This document shows, piece after piece, positions 24,950-35,581 of a stretch of DNA of 64,000 nt; the stretch's first letter is position 1; each line of letters starts with the position of its first letter. The DNA lies in the NCBI RefSeq assembly GCF_032884065.1, contig NW_027062689.1:186001-250000 (forward strand). The letters run 5' to 3'. The position numbers were made by a program, and so were the translations under genes. The notes below the pieces were generated by a model, which saw only the letters and a program-made list of their open reading frames with translations, did no database searches and was not told where the DNA came from. Source of the DNA: Artemia franciscana (lineage: Eukaryota > Arthropoda > Branchiopoda > Anostraca > Artemiidae).

Positions 24950-26924
24950 TAAGTGAATCAAACACTTAATTTTGATACATTTAATCTTATAACATATGTA
25001 ATGTAACTCCAATACAAACAACGCTCTTGCTCTTGGGAAACCTCTGGTATTTCTAAGAAATTGCAAATATTAGCCTGAGAAGTTATTATTATAATATGAT
25101 TTTACCCCATGAACTTTGGTCTGAAATATCTTAGCAACAACTTAGTAACAAGTGACCTGTGTCCTAAAGTAATCAATCAGTGTTTCAAGTGTGTAACATT
25201 AACAGTAACAAGAGTGTTCTAAAGACTTATATTCAAAAATTACTCCATGCGTGTTGCTGTCTTTGCAAAGCATTTGCTTTCTTTTAATTGACAAGTGATG
25301 TGATATAGTTTGGTCAGAACACTCAGTTCCAGAACATGTCTGTTTCAGAGAAATAGCGCTTTTTTATAATTTTTTTCGCAATGCTCTGTGACGGAATGTT
25401 AAAGAGCAATTTAATGATAAGAAGGAAATTATGCGTGAAATGTCGGTAAATTTATGTAAAGGATCACTTTTAGTTTGCTGACGCAATAGGCGCAATTCTG
25501 GTTGAAATACCGTTATGCTTTGGTCAATGCATCAGCTTCAGGCTTGTTGAAGCTAGTTAATCCGTCCTTTTGAAAGAAATACAAAGTTAAAATACTATTA
25601 GAGCAGAATAAATCTTTTGTCCCTTACATGATATTGGAAGGACTTACTTTATAAAGAATTTACTTCAGAAAAAAATTAAACAGAAAAATATACTATAAAA
25701 TGCAATCATTGAGTGTAATAATTTGTCTATAGGTAGAGTTGGCTCTACTTTGGATTACTAGTACATTTAAAATTGTCAGTTTTATGTATAATTAAAATGA
25801 TTCAAGCTAATCAAAAGCTTCTGAAGAAATTTTAGACAACTCTAATGGTAGACAATCCACATTCTATGTGGTATAATAGAGATTCTATAGTGCGCTGTTG
25901 AAATAGTGATTAGCTATCCAAATACTGAGTGTCTTACTTTACTTCTTGTATATGTGCTGCTTTGAAATGAAATATATTTTCAGACTCAAATCATTAAGAG
26001 AATCAAGAACAAAATGAAGACCAAAATAATATCAAAAAGGTGGGGAATGACACAAAAATGAAAGGAAACTGTATGATTATCACAATATTGGGTAAAATTC
26101 TAGATTAAGAGTTTTTAACTATTTGGGTAAGATGCATAGTTGAACTAGGTGAATCAAACTTTATGGAACAGATCCAAAGCCTCGACAATGTCATGGGAAG
26201 TATCAGTTTTTCTTTTCCAGAGGACACTGAGGTTTAAAGACTTTGGGTAATTTTTAATGTTACAAAAGTAAAATTGTTAGAAATAGACTCAAACCTTAAA
26301 AAAAAGCACTAAAACAGCATTTTGAGCCATGCTTAATCCTTCATATAACTTGAAATTCTGTAGTCATAATAAGTTGTTGTTGTGGCTTTCAAAACTTAGA
26401 CCCAAAGAAATCAATCAACAGCCAAAACTAAGGTAGATAATTTCTGTCAAAATTTAGATTGCCGGTCTTCTGATCTGGCCTACATTTCATCTATGCAGTC
26501 TTTCAAGCCCTTCAAATAAGGATAGGGCGAAAATTGTAGCTTTAAAAACCTCTCAAGGGTATAGGCTAGCCTTTATTACGCCCCAAATTCATTCCTGATA
26601 ATCTCATTTTCCTACCTAACCCCTACTTTACAAGATAGAAAAAAAACTCATCTACAACTCTGCCTATTGTCGAAAACAAACGAATCAAGAAAAGAAAAAG
26701 ACTGAGAATTTCCTATTTACGAAAAGACATAGCCTATGACTGATATAGAGGTTTCTGAACCTGATTCAATACTCTATCCAAATATAATGATTATTTCCAA
26801 TCCTAATTTTCTGTAATAAGTTTATAACTTAATTTATTGCCCATTATTTCTGTTTCTTCTTTAAATTGCACGCGTCACAGGAGCCTTGTAACAGGTTGCA
26901 TTGCAAACTTGGAAAATCTGTAAA
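24950..26924. other. No feature recognised
   Basis: AT-rich unique-looking sequence with no convincing exon, RNA gene or repeat on either strand. It may be intronic or intergenic. Confidence 0.4.
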
Positions 26925-27420
26925 CAGAACTCTCGAGATAGTTTTTTCCTAGTCTTTCCCGTCATTTCTAGGGATGAAACACCCCTCTGAGGTACCTATT
27001 CCTGGGTGTAATCGTAGTCAACGTGCTCGATGTGACTAGAAACTGCTTTCAAACTGCGTTAAACATATGTGTCATGACGACCTGAAAATACGCGTTTTTT
27101 TGTCTACTGGCGTCTGGACTATTTAAATCCCTAAACTGAATAATTTTGCTCGCCATAATTTTTAAATTGTGAATAAAACTCTTGTGCTAGTTTTTTTCAA
27201 ATCCTTCAAGTCATTTTTAAGGGTCAAGCACCCCTCGACGGTATCTATTCCCGGGATAATCTGCGGGTTCGATAGGACTAGAAACTGCTATCGAATTGCG
27301 TCAAACAGATGTGTCATGACGACCTGAAAATAAGCATATTTTTGACTACTTGCGATTAGACTATTTAAATCGCTATACTACATAATTTTTGCTCGTCATA
27401 ATATGTTTTAATATAGATTT
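26925..27420. repeat. Two tandem copies of a 246-bp unit
   Basis: 'aacacccctc' with flanks at 26973 and 'aagcacccctc' at 27219 mark the two copies. Both then carry 'gactagaaactgct', 'atgtgtcatgacgacctgaa' and 'gactatttaaat' followed by 'taattttgctcg' or 'taatttttgctcg'. The copies are about 80 percent similar by eye. Non-coding. Confidence 0.85.
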
Positions 27421-27919
27421 TTACTTTTTTCTAGAAACAGTTCTTTCGGTAAGTTTCTGTTGCCTAGTCAACTAGTGAATTTGGTGCCCCAGAACTATAT
27501 AATGGAAAAGCAAACTTACTTTACTTAAAATTCAATCCAAAATAATATTTTCAGTTGTATATCTTGCTAGGACTACTTTCAAAGTTCAGTTGTCCTGTTC
27601 TGTGGAACTAAAGGTTCAATTTACCTTTAAAGTGGCTAATTAATTAAGCAATGACACAATTATGCCAAAAAAAAGCAAAATTTACTCAAATCTGGACCTT
27701 TAAACGGTATTTGAATTAATATTTAATCAGTGTCCAACTTCATTTTGACAATTTTTTTGGGTCCTGCTAAAAATCCTTACAGAATATTGAAAAAATATAT
27801 TAAGGGCGCCGGGGTGGGAAAAGGTGAATTTTTCCAAAGTCGTGACCTATCTCTATCTTCTTTCAAGTCAGAATTGTTCGTATGCCAGTTTTTTGAAAAA
27901 TTATCGAGCCGTTTTTTTG

Positions 27920-27923
<4 letters not shown>

Positions 27924-27990
<67 letters not shown>
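27924..27990. repeat. TC microsatellite
   Basis: About 33 TC units on the plus strand followed by an impure pyrimidine tract to about 28045. It lies in the putative KIF23 intron upstream of the first recognised exon. Confidence 0.95.
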
Positions 27991-27994
<4 letters not shown>

Positions 27995-28157
27995 TTTCCC
28001 CTCCATATCTCTCTTCCTCTCTTTCACTCTTTTTTCCTCATTTTATTTTTGACTTACATTCATGTAAGCTGTTTTGAAGAAATGTTTTGGATTTATAAAC
28101 ATAAGGTTTCGGATAAATTACTTCTCTTTTCTGGTCTTAGAATTTTATTACTTACAG

Positions 28158-28434
28158 GAGATCTAATTGGAATTTATCAAAAAGCGTGACAAAAACAAAA
28201 AGTTCGCCCAAAAAAACCGTCTCACCAAAGACAAGAAAACGCAAATTGAACCGATTAGAATCAGGGGAGTCTAGCGATTCAGACGATGAAGTTTCCCCTT
28301 CTGCAGTGAAACCCATCCTCGAAGAAAACGAAGACAAAACTGTAGGGGAAGAAAAAGAAGAAACGAAGTGTGTGGTAAATGCTGAAGAAAAGAAGCCAGA
28401 GCCAGCTCCAAAGCCGAAAACTAGACGAGGAAAG
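28158..28434 (+). CDS. KIF23: KIF23/MKLP1 (Pavarotti-like) exon, C-terminal basic/acidic region
   Basis: Acceptor 'ttacttacag' ends at 28157 and donor GTAAAT starts at 28435. The exon is 277 nt, begins with the last base of a split codon and ends in phase 0. It encodes a low-complexity, charged tail: TKSSPKKTVSPKTRKRKL (a likely nuclear localisation signal), then the acidic ESGESSDSDDE, a glutamate-rich stretch, and PAPKPKTRRGK. It joins in frame to the exon at 29510. By itself it is not diagnostic; the assignment rests on the phase-compatible downstream exons, which match the KIF23 C-terminus. KIF23 is the kinesin subunit of centralspindlin, which organises the central spindle and midbody in cytokinesis. 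The motor-domain exons are not in the window. Confidence 0.75.
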
Positions 28435-28744
28435 GTAAATCAAATGTTAAATCACATCTAGCCCGCTTGAAAAAAAGTTTATAATAAACTGTAATTTATG
28501 TTTATTTATATTAATAAAACCTGATTGAATCTAAATAGTTGTATAACATAGAGAAAAAAATCGGAAAAAATCCCGGTTTTCCGGAGTGTGGAGTCATAGG
28601 GTAAAAATCTTTTCATTTTGATGTCTTTGGTACTTAAAATATTTATTAAATGAGAATTTTCTTCTTTGAACAATTTTTTTAAAAGCCCGGTTCTTCAGTT
28701 TTCGTTACTATGGACTATATACGCTACTATGGTACAAAAGAGGT

Positions 28745-29278
28745 TGAAGAACCAAGAAATACAGATATGGTGGGCAGTCTGGATCGTTCAGGGTCGTTAA
28801 AATTGTATAGACAGATAAAGGGTAGTTGGGGGGGAGGAGGTATTTTGGAAGGCTGGGTTAAGTAGAGAGGATTTGAAGGCTTATTTGGATTGGAGGGGAA
28901 ATGGATTTTTGATTGGGGAGAAAAGAAAGTATCAAGGGAGAAGAGGAAAGAAGGTAGAATCTATTGCTTGTCCTATGTGTGGATCTCAGGATGAAAGTTT
29001 AATACATTTTTTGTGTGAATGTGTCGAATTGAATGATTGGAGGCGAGAGATGTATTGTAAAGAAAAATTGAATGAGATATGGACGGTAGAGAGAATGAAA
29101 GAGACAAATTTCCTGAGTATTAAAAGGATAGCAAGATTTGTAAGGATTGCAGTGGCACATCGGGAGTGTTTTCTTTAAAGATTATTAATTTAATTTAGTT
29201 AATTTGTTGTTTGTTATGTAATTTTCCTATGGCCCACGGGCTTTTTCTGGAACAAATTATTATTATTATTATTATAGT
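28745..29278 (+). mobile_element. 5'-truncated LINE 3' end in KIF23 intron
   Basis: Second copy of the element at 6906-7285, extending about 150 bp further 5'. The frame at 28873-29178 encodes 101 residues with CPMCGSQDESLIHFLCEC and WRREMYCKEKLNEIW. The upstream translation (DLKAYLDWRGNGFLIGEKRK) shows the preceding reverse transcriptase C-terminus. It ends with 'tatggcccacgggctttttc' and (ATT)n at 29258-29276. Inserted between two KIF23 exons in the same orientation as the gene. Confidence 0.8.
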
Positions 29279-29509
29279 TTGTTCTTTACTTGGTTAAGTC
29301 TGTTGCTGCAATACCTATTTTACATGCACATTTGAAGTCGTAGATTCTTGTTTACCCGTAGAACGATTTCTATTTTTCCATATTTATGTTTTTGATGACT
29401 CGGCCTTAGTTTTTTTTTTAATATAGGACTGCTCCCATCACTCAACTTTTTCTCTGCAATGTGTTGTGATCTTGAGCTATTTTTAATCCGACTGTACCTT
29501 GTTTTCAAG

Positions 29510-29743
29510 GATCGTGTTGAGAATTTCCGACAGCGTCGATGCAACCCTGCCGGTGGTGAAAAGTGGCTTGATCATAGATCAGGTGTTTCTGTGCCGTTGG
29601 GAACTATTCTTCAACCTTTGATGCGCAAAAGAAAATCAGTCACAGAGCTTGGATCCGCCCAGGATGTTGGAAAGTGTGATCGGTATGTGCTGACCACTCA
29701 GGATAAGGATTCGAGTGGGGAACTGGAAACCAGACTTTATAAG
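29510..29743 (+). CDS. KIF23: KIF23/MKLP1 exon, conserved C-terminal domain
   Basis: Acceptor 'cttgttttcaag' ends at 29509 and donor GTAAAA starts at 29744. The exon is exactly 78 codons, phase 0 at both ends. The translation shows DRVENFRQRR, GGEKWLDHRSG, TILQPLMRKRKSVTEL and YVLTTQDKDSSGELETRLYK. This corresponds to the MKLP1 C-terminal block (family pattern RVENxxxxRR, EKWLDHxP, xMQP, YxLTHQExxxxGExETKLxK). This region carries the ARF6- and membrane-linked C-terminal domain in characterised animal orthologues (established for the family). The intron upstream holds a LINE tail and the one downstream holds two LINE remnants. Confidence 0.9.
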
Positions 29744-29906
29744 GTAAAATTTGGTCTTTTTCCTTCTTGTTCCTAACAATTTTCTTTTCTGGGGTTTGGG
29801 TAGGAGAACTTTGAAAATTGTTTTCTTTGTATAAAGAATAAAGGCAAATCTTATTCATATTTTCGGTCTTTAATCAAGCATGTTAAAACAAGAATTATAT
29901 TAAAAA

Positions 29907-30080
29907 TACTAATACTACTACTAACAACTCACCGTAGCACCAAGCCGCCTGAGGCCAACACAGAACAATATGTAGGTAATTTCTCTGGAAAACGTGTAGC
30001 AAATCTTCATCCACTTTTCGGAGCGCCCATGCTTCATAACCGTATTTCCCACTTTAGCTTCCAATGCTCTAATCTTTGTT
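29907..30080 (-). mobile_element. Internally deleted fragment of the RTE-like LINE
   Basis: Starts with 'ctaatactactactaac' (the TAG tail on the minus strand), then 'accaagccgcctgaggccaac', then jumps to 'tttctctggaaaacgtgtag', 'cggagcgcccatgcttcata' and 'ttccaatgctctaatctttg'. About 270 bp present in the element at 9285 are missing, with the break at nearly the same point as in the fragment at 4670. Confidence 0.82.
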
Positions 30081-30084
30081 TGCG

Positions 30085-31000
30085 TCAGGGAAAGCAACGT
30101 CTCTTTTCAGAGGATTGAAGCACGTCACATTGGTCTTATTAACGTTTATCTGAGGATCATTTGAATTGGACTCATGTTTGAATTTGTCATTCAGTTCACT
30201 ATCAAACTGGGAGATTACTCGAGACCTCTCAAAAAGATTATATTTCGCAGGAAATACTAATCATCCAAAAATTCGAATCTTCGTCAATGTTTTCACACAA
30301 AACATACTTAATGACGGCCAAAAACAAGAGGGCAATTAGTTTAGCTCCTTGTGGAGCGTCACATGTTATTTTTGCACTTTTTGAGTCAAAATCCCTTGTA
30401 AAAAGTACTCATAGATGCACTGATATCTGTGTCTCGGGAAGTTTACTATCAATAATAGAACGTCTTTTCTAGCGCCCTTCCGTTTTAGATTCTACCATGC
30501 TGTGGCAAGGGGCGTGTTAAATTGGACATCTTGCAATTGTCGAACAAAAGGAGATCTACTATAGTAGCCATTGAGTAATTAGGTGGTTGAGCCACACTCA
30601 AAAAGCTCATATAGCTTTTAATGTGATCGATTTCTTCTGTGACGTCCTAGTATTCAGTCAAGTTGTCTCATCAGGACTTCAAGCTCCTTTTTTCTGTCAT
30701 TCAGTGAGCGGGCATTGCAGAGTAGAATGTTTGGCAATTTCATCTTTGCTGAAAAACAATGTGGTTCAAGCGTCGGTGGGTTTGCATGAACTAGAGGAAG
30801 CACCGGGTTGTTATACCATGGTCTTAGACTTGATGAAATCTCATAGGGTGGTTTGCAGTTAACTGAGGTCAGAGTCCTTGTTCTCTTAATGCGTTTATAA
30901 ATGGAACGTTGCTCTGAGGTACGAACTGCGATTAGGAAGCGTTTGTTTCGTTGTCCTCTACAACCTCGCCATCTATTATTAGTTCTGGGAACCAAGCCTA
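30085..31000 (-). mobile_element. Deleted LINE remnant (endonuclease start plus RT piece)
   Basis: On the minus strand, 30995-30654 encodes an N-terminal basic region running into LPNILLCNARSLNDRKKELE, the typical start of a LINE ORF2 endonuclease domain. At 30170-30090 the minus-strand frame reads DPQINVNKTNVTCFNP, the reverse transcriptase segment after the YADD motif in other LINE groups. The order agrees with a single minus-strand element from which the middle has been lost. It is a different family from the RTE-like element. It lies in the last intron of KIF23. Confidence 0.65.
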
Positions 31001-31223
31001 CGGAGTCTTCTATGGGCTTTCACGGTACTTGAGTTTGCTACTAATTGGCAAATGTAGATTGCGCAATGAGTGGCATTAAAATACAATGAGATGGCGTTTC
31101 TGCATATACAGATGCTTTTGAAGTATCACATTATTAGTTTTTTTCTCACCGTCTCATTTAAAAACTAAATTTGTTAGATAATTTCATTTGTTTTACAAGG
31201 TTTTGGGGTTTTTTATTTTTTAG

Positions 31224-31300
31224 GGCAATATTTTCGCCACTAGTTCCCTGTGATGGTGGTTCTGTGACGTTCAAATTTCAGCAGTTTGTCTTGTTGTTTT
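31224..31300 (+). pseudogene. Decayed upstream copy A of the KIF23 terminal exon
   Basis: After an acceptor-like 'tattttttag' (AG at 31222-31223) the sequence starts GGCAATATTTTCG, close to the true terminal exon start GGCAATGTTTTTC. In phase 0 it reads GNIFATSSL and stops. After a one-base frame change it reads GGSVTF, aligning with GGGAQVVL of the true exon. It is the most diverged of three copies, spaced 145 bp from copy B. Confidence 0.55.
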
Positions 31301-31368
31301 ATTTCTTTATTCTTAATTTTAGCTATTTTCGTAAATTCCATCTTTTTTTTAGGGCTTATATTTATCAG

Positions 31369-31440
31369 GGCGTTGTTTTCTCCGTTGCCGGAAGCGATGC
31401 ATAAGTCGTTTTAAAGGATGTTAAAACTTTGAAGCTGTAT
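31369..31440 (+). pseudogene. Upstream copy B of the KIF23 terminal exon with early stop
   Basis: Acceptor 'tatttatcag' ends at 31368. The phase-0 frame reads GVVFSVAGSDA then TAA at 31402-31404. Past the stop the same frame continues VVLKDVKTLK, matching VVLNDVEILK of the real exon 119 bp downstream. The stop sits where the real exon has a glutamine codon (TAA for CAG). Joined to the exon ending at 29743 it would give an in-frame alternative end of 11 residues. Whether it is spliced is unknown. Confidence 0.65.
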
Positions 31441-31487
31441 TTCGTTATTTTTCTGTCTTATTTTTCGCATAAAGGTTTTTTTTTCAG

Positions 31488-31685
31488 GGCAATGTTTTTC
31501 CTACTGCTGGAGGCGGGGCACAGGTCGTTCTCAATGACGTAGAAATTTTGAAGCAAACCTCGCCAACGTCAGTGAAGAAGCGTCGAGTGCCTGAAACCAT
31601 ACTACCCGGGGAGACCATTGATTCAAAATGTAAAACCGGTATTGCGGGGGGCTTAAGTTCTAAAAAGTCTAAACGTCAGTTGTAG
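31488..31685 (+). CDS. KIF23: KIF23/MKLP1 terminal coding exon
   Basis: Acceptor 'ggttttttttttcag' ends at 31487. The phase-0 frame of 66 codons including TAG at 31683-31685 reads GNVFPTAGGGAQVVLNDVEI, LKQTSPTSVKKRRVPE and ends SKKSKRQL. This matches the family pattern at the extreme C-terminus of MKLP1: G-x-x-[FY]-x-T-x-G-G-G-x-x-V-x-x-x-D-[IV]-E-x-LKQ-x-SP, followed by a KRR cluster that in vertebrate orthologues adjoins an Aurora B site and nuclear localisation signal. Here the KKRR is followed by VPE, so the usual serine pair is absent. AATAAA occurs near 32025, with another near 32510. Phase agreement with the exon at 29510-29743 is exact. Confidence 0.9.
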   Translation, partial: GNVFPTAGGGAQVVLNDVEILKQTSPTSVKKRRVPETILPGETIDSKCKTGIAGGLSSKKSKRQL

Positions 31686-32829
31686 ATTTTTTTTTAATTT
31701 TAATGTTGTCTTCGTCATTTTTTTGTATTTCGTTGATTTTTATTCTTTTGCCTGATTTTTAACCAAAGAATTTTAACGTTAAATTTCATACTGCAATTTA
31801 GAAGCAGTATAGTTTCTATATTTGAATAACATTAGAATTTTGATGCTGTAATCATCATTTCATCAGTCTTTTCTTTTTTTTTAGTTTTGATAAAAATTTC
31901 TTTAATTTTACTTAGTTTTAGTAAATAAGGTTATTTTTAATTAATGAATTATATCAGTTTGATCAATTAATTGATTATTTAATTTAATTAATATCTAATC
32001 TGATTAATTTTGCTTCTTTATTATTAAATAAAAAAGACATGCATATTAAAATTAACGCATTCTAATGATTAACTTTAACTCAATTTTAAAGTCAACAAAA
32101 ACTAAAGAAGTTACAACGATTTTCCTACAAAATAGTAAATTGGAAATTGATGGTGTTTTATTTTACAACTCTGAAATTCTAGTCAAATAACAATACTACT
32201 GTGGTTATAGATAAGTATAAAAATACTTTTTTCATTTAATATTGTTAAATATGTGTGTGTGAGAGAGAGAGAGAAAGAGAGAGACTTTTATTTTAAAAAC
32301 GACTTTCACAGCGCGTGGCGCCAAATTAGCACTTTACGAAATCATTACCATCAACATCACCATCAACTAAAAAACCGATCATCAACATTTACTAATATGT
32401 GTTATTGGAATGTGTTAATGTTAAAACACAATTAATTCGCCTGGTTTTTTAATGAAACGGTTATATTCTGTGCATTGTTTTATAAGTTTTATGCTTCTCG
32501 GATTCGAGCAATAATAAAATATTGATTAACTTAATTTCTATGTTTTGTTTTATCACTATTTTATCATTTTTTGTTCTTCTTTGCTCCTCTTCTTTTTTAT
32601 TCTCTCAAAGACAAAGAATACCAGAAATTGTAGATAACAAAAAAAGAAAAAGAAGTAGAGAAGTAAAAAAGGAGGAAAAAGTAAAAAAGAAGGGATATGA
32701 GAGTAATGCTAAATAATGCAGTTTTTTGTACTGAAAAACACGACAGAGCATCAAAGGTAATTGCCTGTTGTGTTTTTTTTTCTTTTATATCTCACCTCTT
32801 ATTTGATTAAAACCGACTAAGGTTCGGGG
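31686..32829. other. KIF23 3' UTR/downstream sequence
   Basis: AT-rich sequence with candidate AATAAA signals near 32025 and 32510. A short GA microsatellite lies at 32257-32285. No further gene is recognised. The plus-strand open frame 32522-32716 has a hydrophobic start and basic tail, but no motif or splice support. Confidence 0.4.
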
Positions 32830-33240
32830 TTTGATATCGCTGAGAATAGACTCGAGATCTATCCAGAGATAAACTCGGGGTTCGATAACACTATGGATAG
32901 ACTCGAGATCTATCCACAGATAAACTTGGGGTTCGATAAAACTGTGAATAGACTCGATATATATTCACAGATAAACTCAGGGTTCGACAACACTGTGGAT
33001 AGACTCGAGATCTATCCACAGATAAACTTGGGGTTCGATAAAACTGTGAATAGACTCGAGATCTTTCCACAGATAAACTTGGGGTTCGATAAAACTGTGG
33101 ATAGGCTCGAGATATATTCACAGATAAACTCGGGGTTTGATAACACTGTGGATAGTCTCGAGATCTATTCACAGATAAACTCGGGGTTCGATAACACTGT
33201 GGATAGACTCGAGATCTATCCACAGATAAACTTGGTGTTC
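32830..33240. repeat. 51-bp minisatellite, eight units, each with a palindrome
   Basis: TTCGATA-type landmarks at 32830, 32881, 32932, 32983, 33034, 33085, 33136 and 33187 give an exact 51-bp period. Each unit contains an inverted repeat with 11-bp arms CTGTGGATAGA/TCTATCCACAG around CTCGAGA. Because 51 is a multiple of three, both strands stay open through the array (17-residue periodic translations). Units alternate 'ctcggggttcgataacac' and 'cttggggttcgataaaac' types. Coding use is not supported. Confidence 0.95.
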
Positions 33241-35573
33241 GGAACTAAAATAACAAATAATATTTGTTGGGCTAGGAAAAGGAGTTTCCGATAATCCGCC
33301 GGATTATTGGCGGACATTATTAATAATTTATGTGTCCATCAGTACAGATTTGAAACAAGAGCAAAAATATTATATTAACCTTTAGGGATTGCAAAATTTT
33401 TCAAGTCGCATTCGAACATCTGATCTCGCTTTATCAAGCTTTTTTCTAGTAAATCAATAAATCTATATAATAGGACAGAAATCAGAAAAAAAAATATACC
33501 GTTTGGTTCCCGTTTCAATGAACTTTCCAAATATAATAATCACTGCCGTTGGAACTACACCTTCCGCTCTAATGGGCCCAGATGTACTCTTAGGCTATAA
33601 ACAGAAGTCTATAGGTTTTGTTGTTTTTCTTTCTTTTTTTAAAAAAAGCCAAACAGCCGTTGAAAAGAAATATGTACAAAAAAATAACCTAGTGCTATAA
33701 TTGACATTACTACGGGGGGAGGGGACTAGGACGCAATTGCGACGAAAGTGATTATAAAATTGGGAAAGGCCATTGAGTGGGCAAATGAACAGCATATTTT
33801 TTTTTCTATCTGATTTCTATTCTATAACACACATTTATCTTAATTCCTCCGTTATTTTGTTACGCTTGTTGTTTCCAGAAAAAGAATTAAATTCAAAGCG
33901 GTTTATAAGAATTTTCAAAGGCTTACTGCTCTGACAACAGTGGATTCAATTGAAGGGGGTATACAGGGGGCATATTACTCACAAACTTTTTGCCCCCTCA
34001 CTAAATTTTGGAGTACCTTTTCGAGATATTTTTATTTTAATAATGCCCCTTTTTGGTGTTTTCATTAAAAAATCGAAGGAAACAAAAAAATATACCTCCC
34101 TCTATATTTTGAAAGTTATATTTCGCCTCCCCCTCATAAGTTTTCACGAATTGGCGTCTCTAACTAGCAGCTCTTTCAAGCCCTTAAAAATTGTTCGAAT
34201 ATTTTCCTTTCACATTTCTCTATTGTTTGCTATAAACATTTCTAACCAAAAATAAGATTAACTGGATGGCTGGCCCCAGCCCCAAATCGTACTTCCTGGC
34301 TGAAAGGCTAGGAAATGGAGATCAGTGTCGCCAGTAAGGACTGTAAAGTCTTCTGTCACCTCATTTACCTTTATTAGCGTATAATAGCGTGTTATTATAC
34401 TTTCTTGAGTATTATTGCATATAAACAATAAAAATTTATAAGCAAGTCCCAAATCCACTTTTGGACTAACAAGTGTTCCAAGGATTATATTAATAACTGG
34501 AGAATTTAATTTGTCAAAGTTGTTCATGCCAATAAATAAAGGATTTAACACTGAAGAAAAACTACTATACTCGCAATTGAGCAAGGGGTGTCATTGTTTA
34601 AAGCATTTGAAATTTCCACAAAATTTCTAAGCCTATTTGACTATTTCTTTTCCAAAAAGAAAATAATTTTTTAACAAAAAAATGAAAAAATTGCCTCCCC
34701 TTAGCTTTTGAAAAATATATTTTACCCCCTGTCCCAACACTTTCATGAACTGACACCGCTGATTACCAAACATAACCATTGCAGCTATAACATTTGCTTG
34801 GCCCCCCTTAGAGGGGCTGGGACACAATTGTCACGGTAGCAATCATCTTCTTCGGAAACAGTGTTGAACAAGGAATCGAAATGATACTACTTTTGCGTTA
34901 TTAAAGTAGCCTATTAATAAAAAATGAACAATTGAAAAATCTAACTGTTACGTAAATTACGTAGACTATATTTCCTTTCGTTCACCATAAGGAAACGATA
35001 TGATTCCGATTAATCGAAAAAAAACCTTGTCAATGAAAGAAAAGTGGCACAATTTTTAAAATAGTTCATTCATTTAAAATTGCATAATAATATTCCCTTA
35101 AGAATAACTACCCCTCCCTTAGATTTTGAAAAGTATATTTTGGCTTCCCCATACACTTTCATGAATTGATACCCCTGCATTGATCGAGGGAAAATCAAAA
35201 TATTCTTTAGAAAGACTGATGACTCATCCCAATTTTAAATCTTTTATCATAATGAGGTCATTTTGTAAAAACAACAAATTAGGTCTCAGTAAATAGGAAG
35301 GTCAATTTTCAATGGCATAATAAATCAAATAATTCTTACCTGGTTTAAATGTCCTTGGCAAATTGGTCAATTCATAAATTGTCTTCAAAATTTCAAAAAT
35401 ATAAAAAAATAATGTCCAGAGACGCGAACATTGCAAACTACACAGATATAGATGAACTCCTATATCCACCCACAGCCTGTCACCCGTCCAATCACCTGCC
35501 TACTGCAAAGGGCCAACATTATTTTGTGATAATGCAAGCAGACTTTATCGCTCTGTATTTGGGTTAAATATTA
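33241..35573. other. Unassigned sequence
   Basis: No supported gene. Low-level similarity is visible between 34000-34170, 34630-34770, 35100-35180 and 60680-60800 (segments with 'ttttgaaaagtatatttt' and 'cactttcatgaattgata'), suggesting an old dispersed repeat. Open frames at 33950-34255 and 34258-34584 have no motifs. Confidence 0.4.
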
Positions 35574-35581
35574 GATTAATT
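35574..35581. repeat. hAT target-site duplication, left
   Basis: GATTAATT immediately before the terminal inverted repeat. It is identical to the 8 bp at 37767-37774. Confidence 0.93.

Noticed and set aside
27730-28077. Ser/Leu-rich ORF
   Set aside because: Reads through the TC microsatellite upstream of the KIF23 exon.
30654-30995. Independent host gene on the minus strand
   Set aside because: The NILLCNARSLNDRKKELE segment identifies it as the start of a LINE ORF2.
32830-33240. CRISPR-like array
   Set aside because: Eukaryotic window, no unique spacers, whole unit repeats; likewise the 123-bp array at 13340-14484.
32891-33294. Repeat protein with 17-residue period
   Set aside because: 51-bp minisatellite, open on both strands; nothing supports translation.
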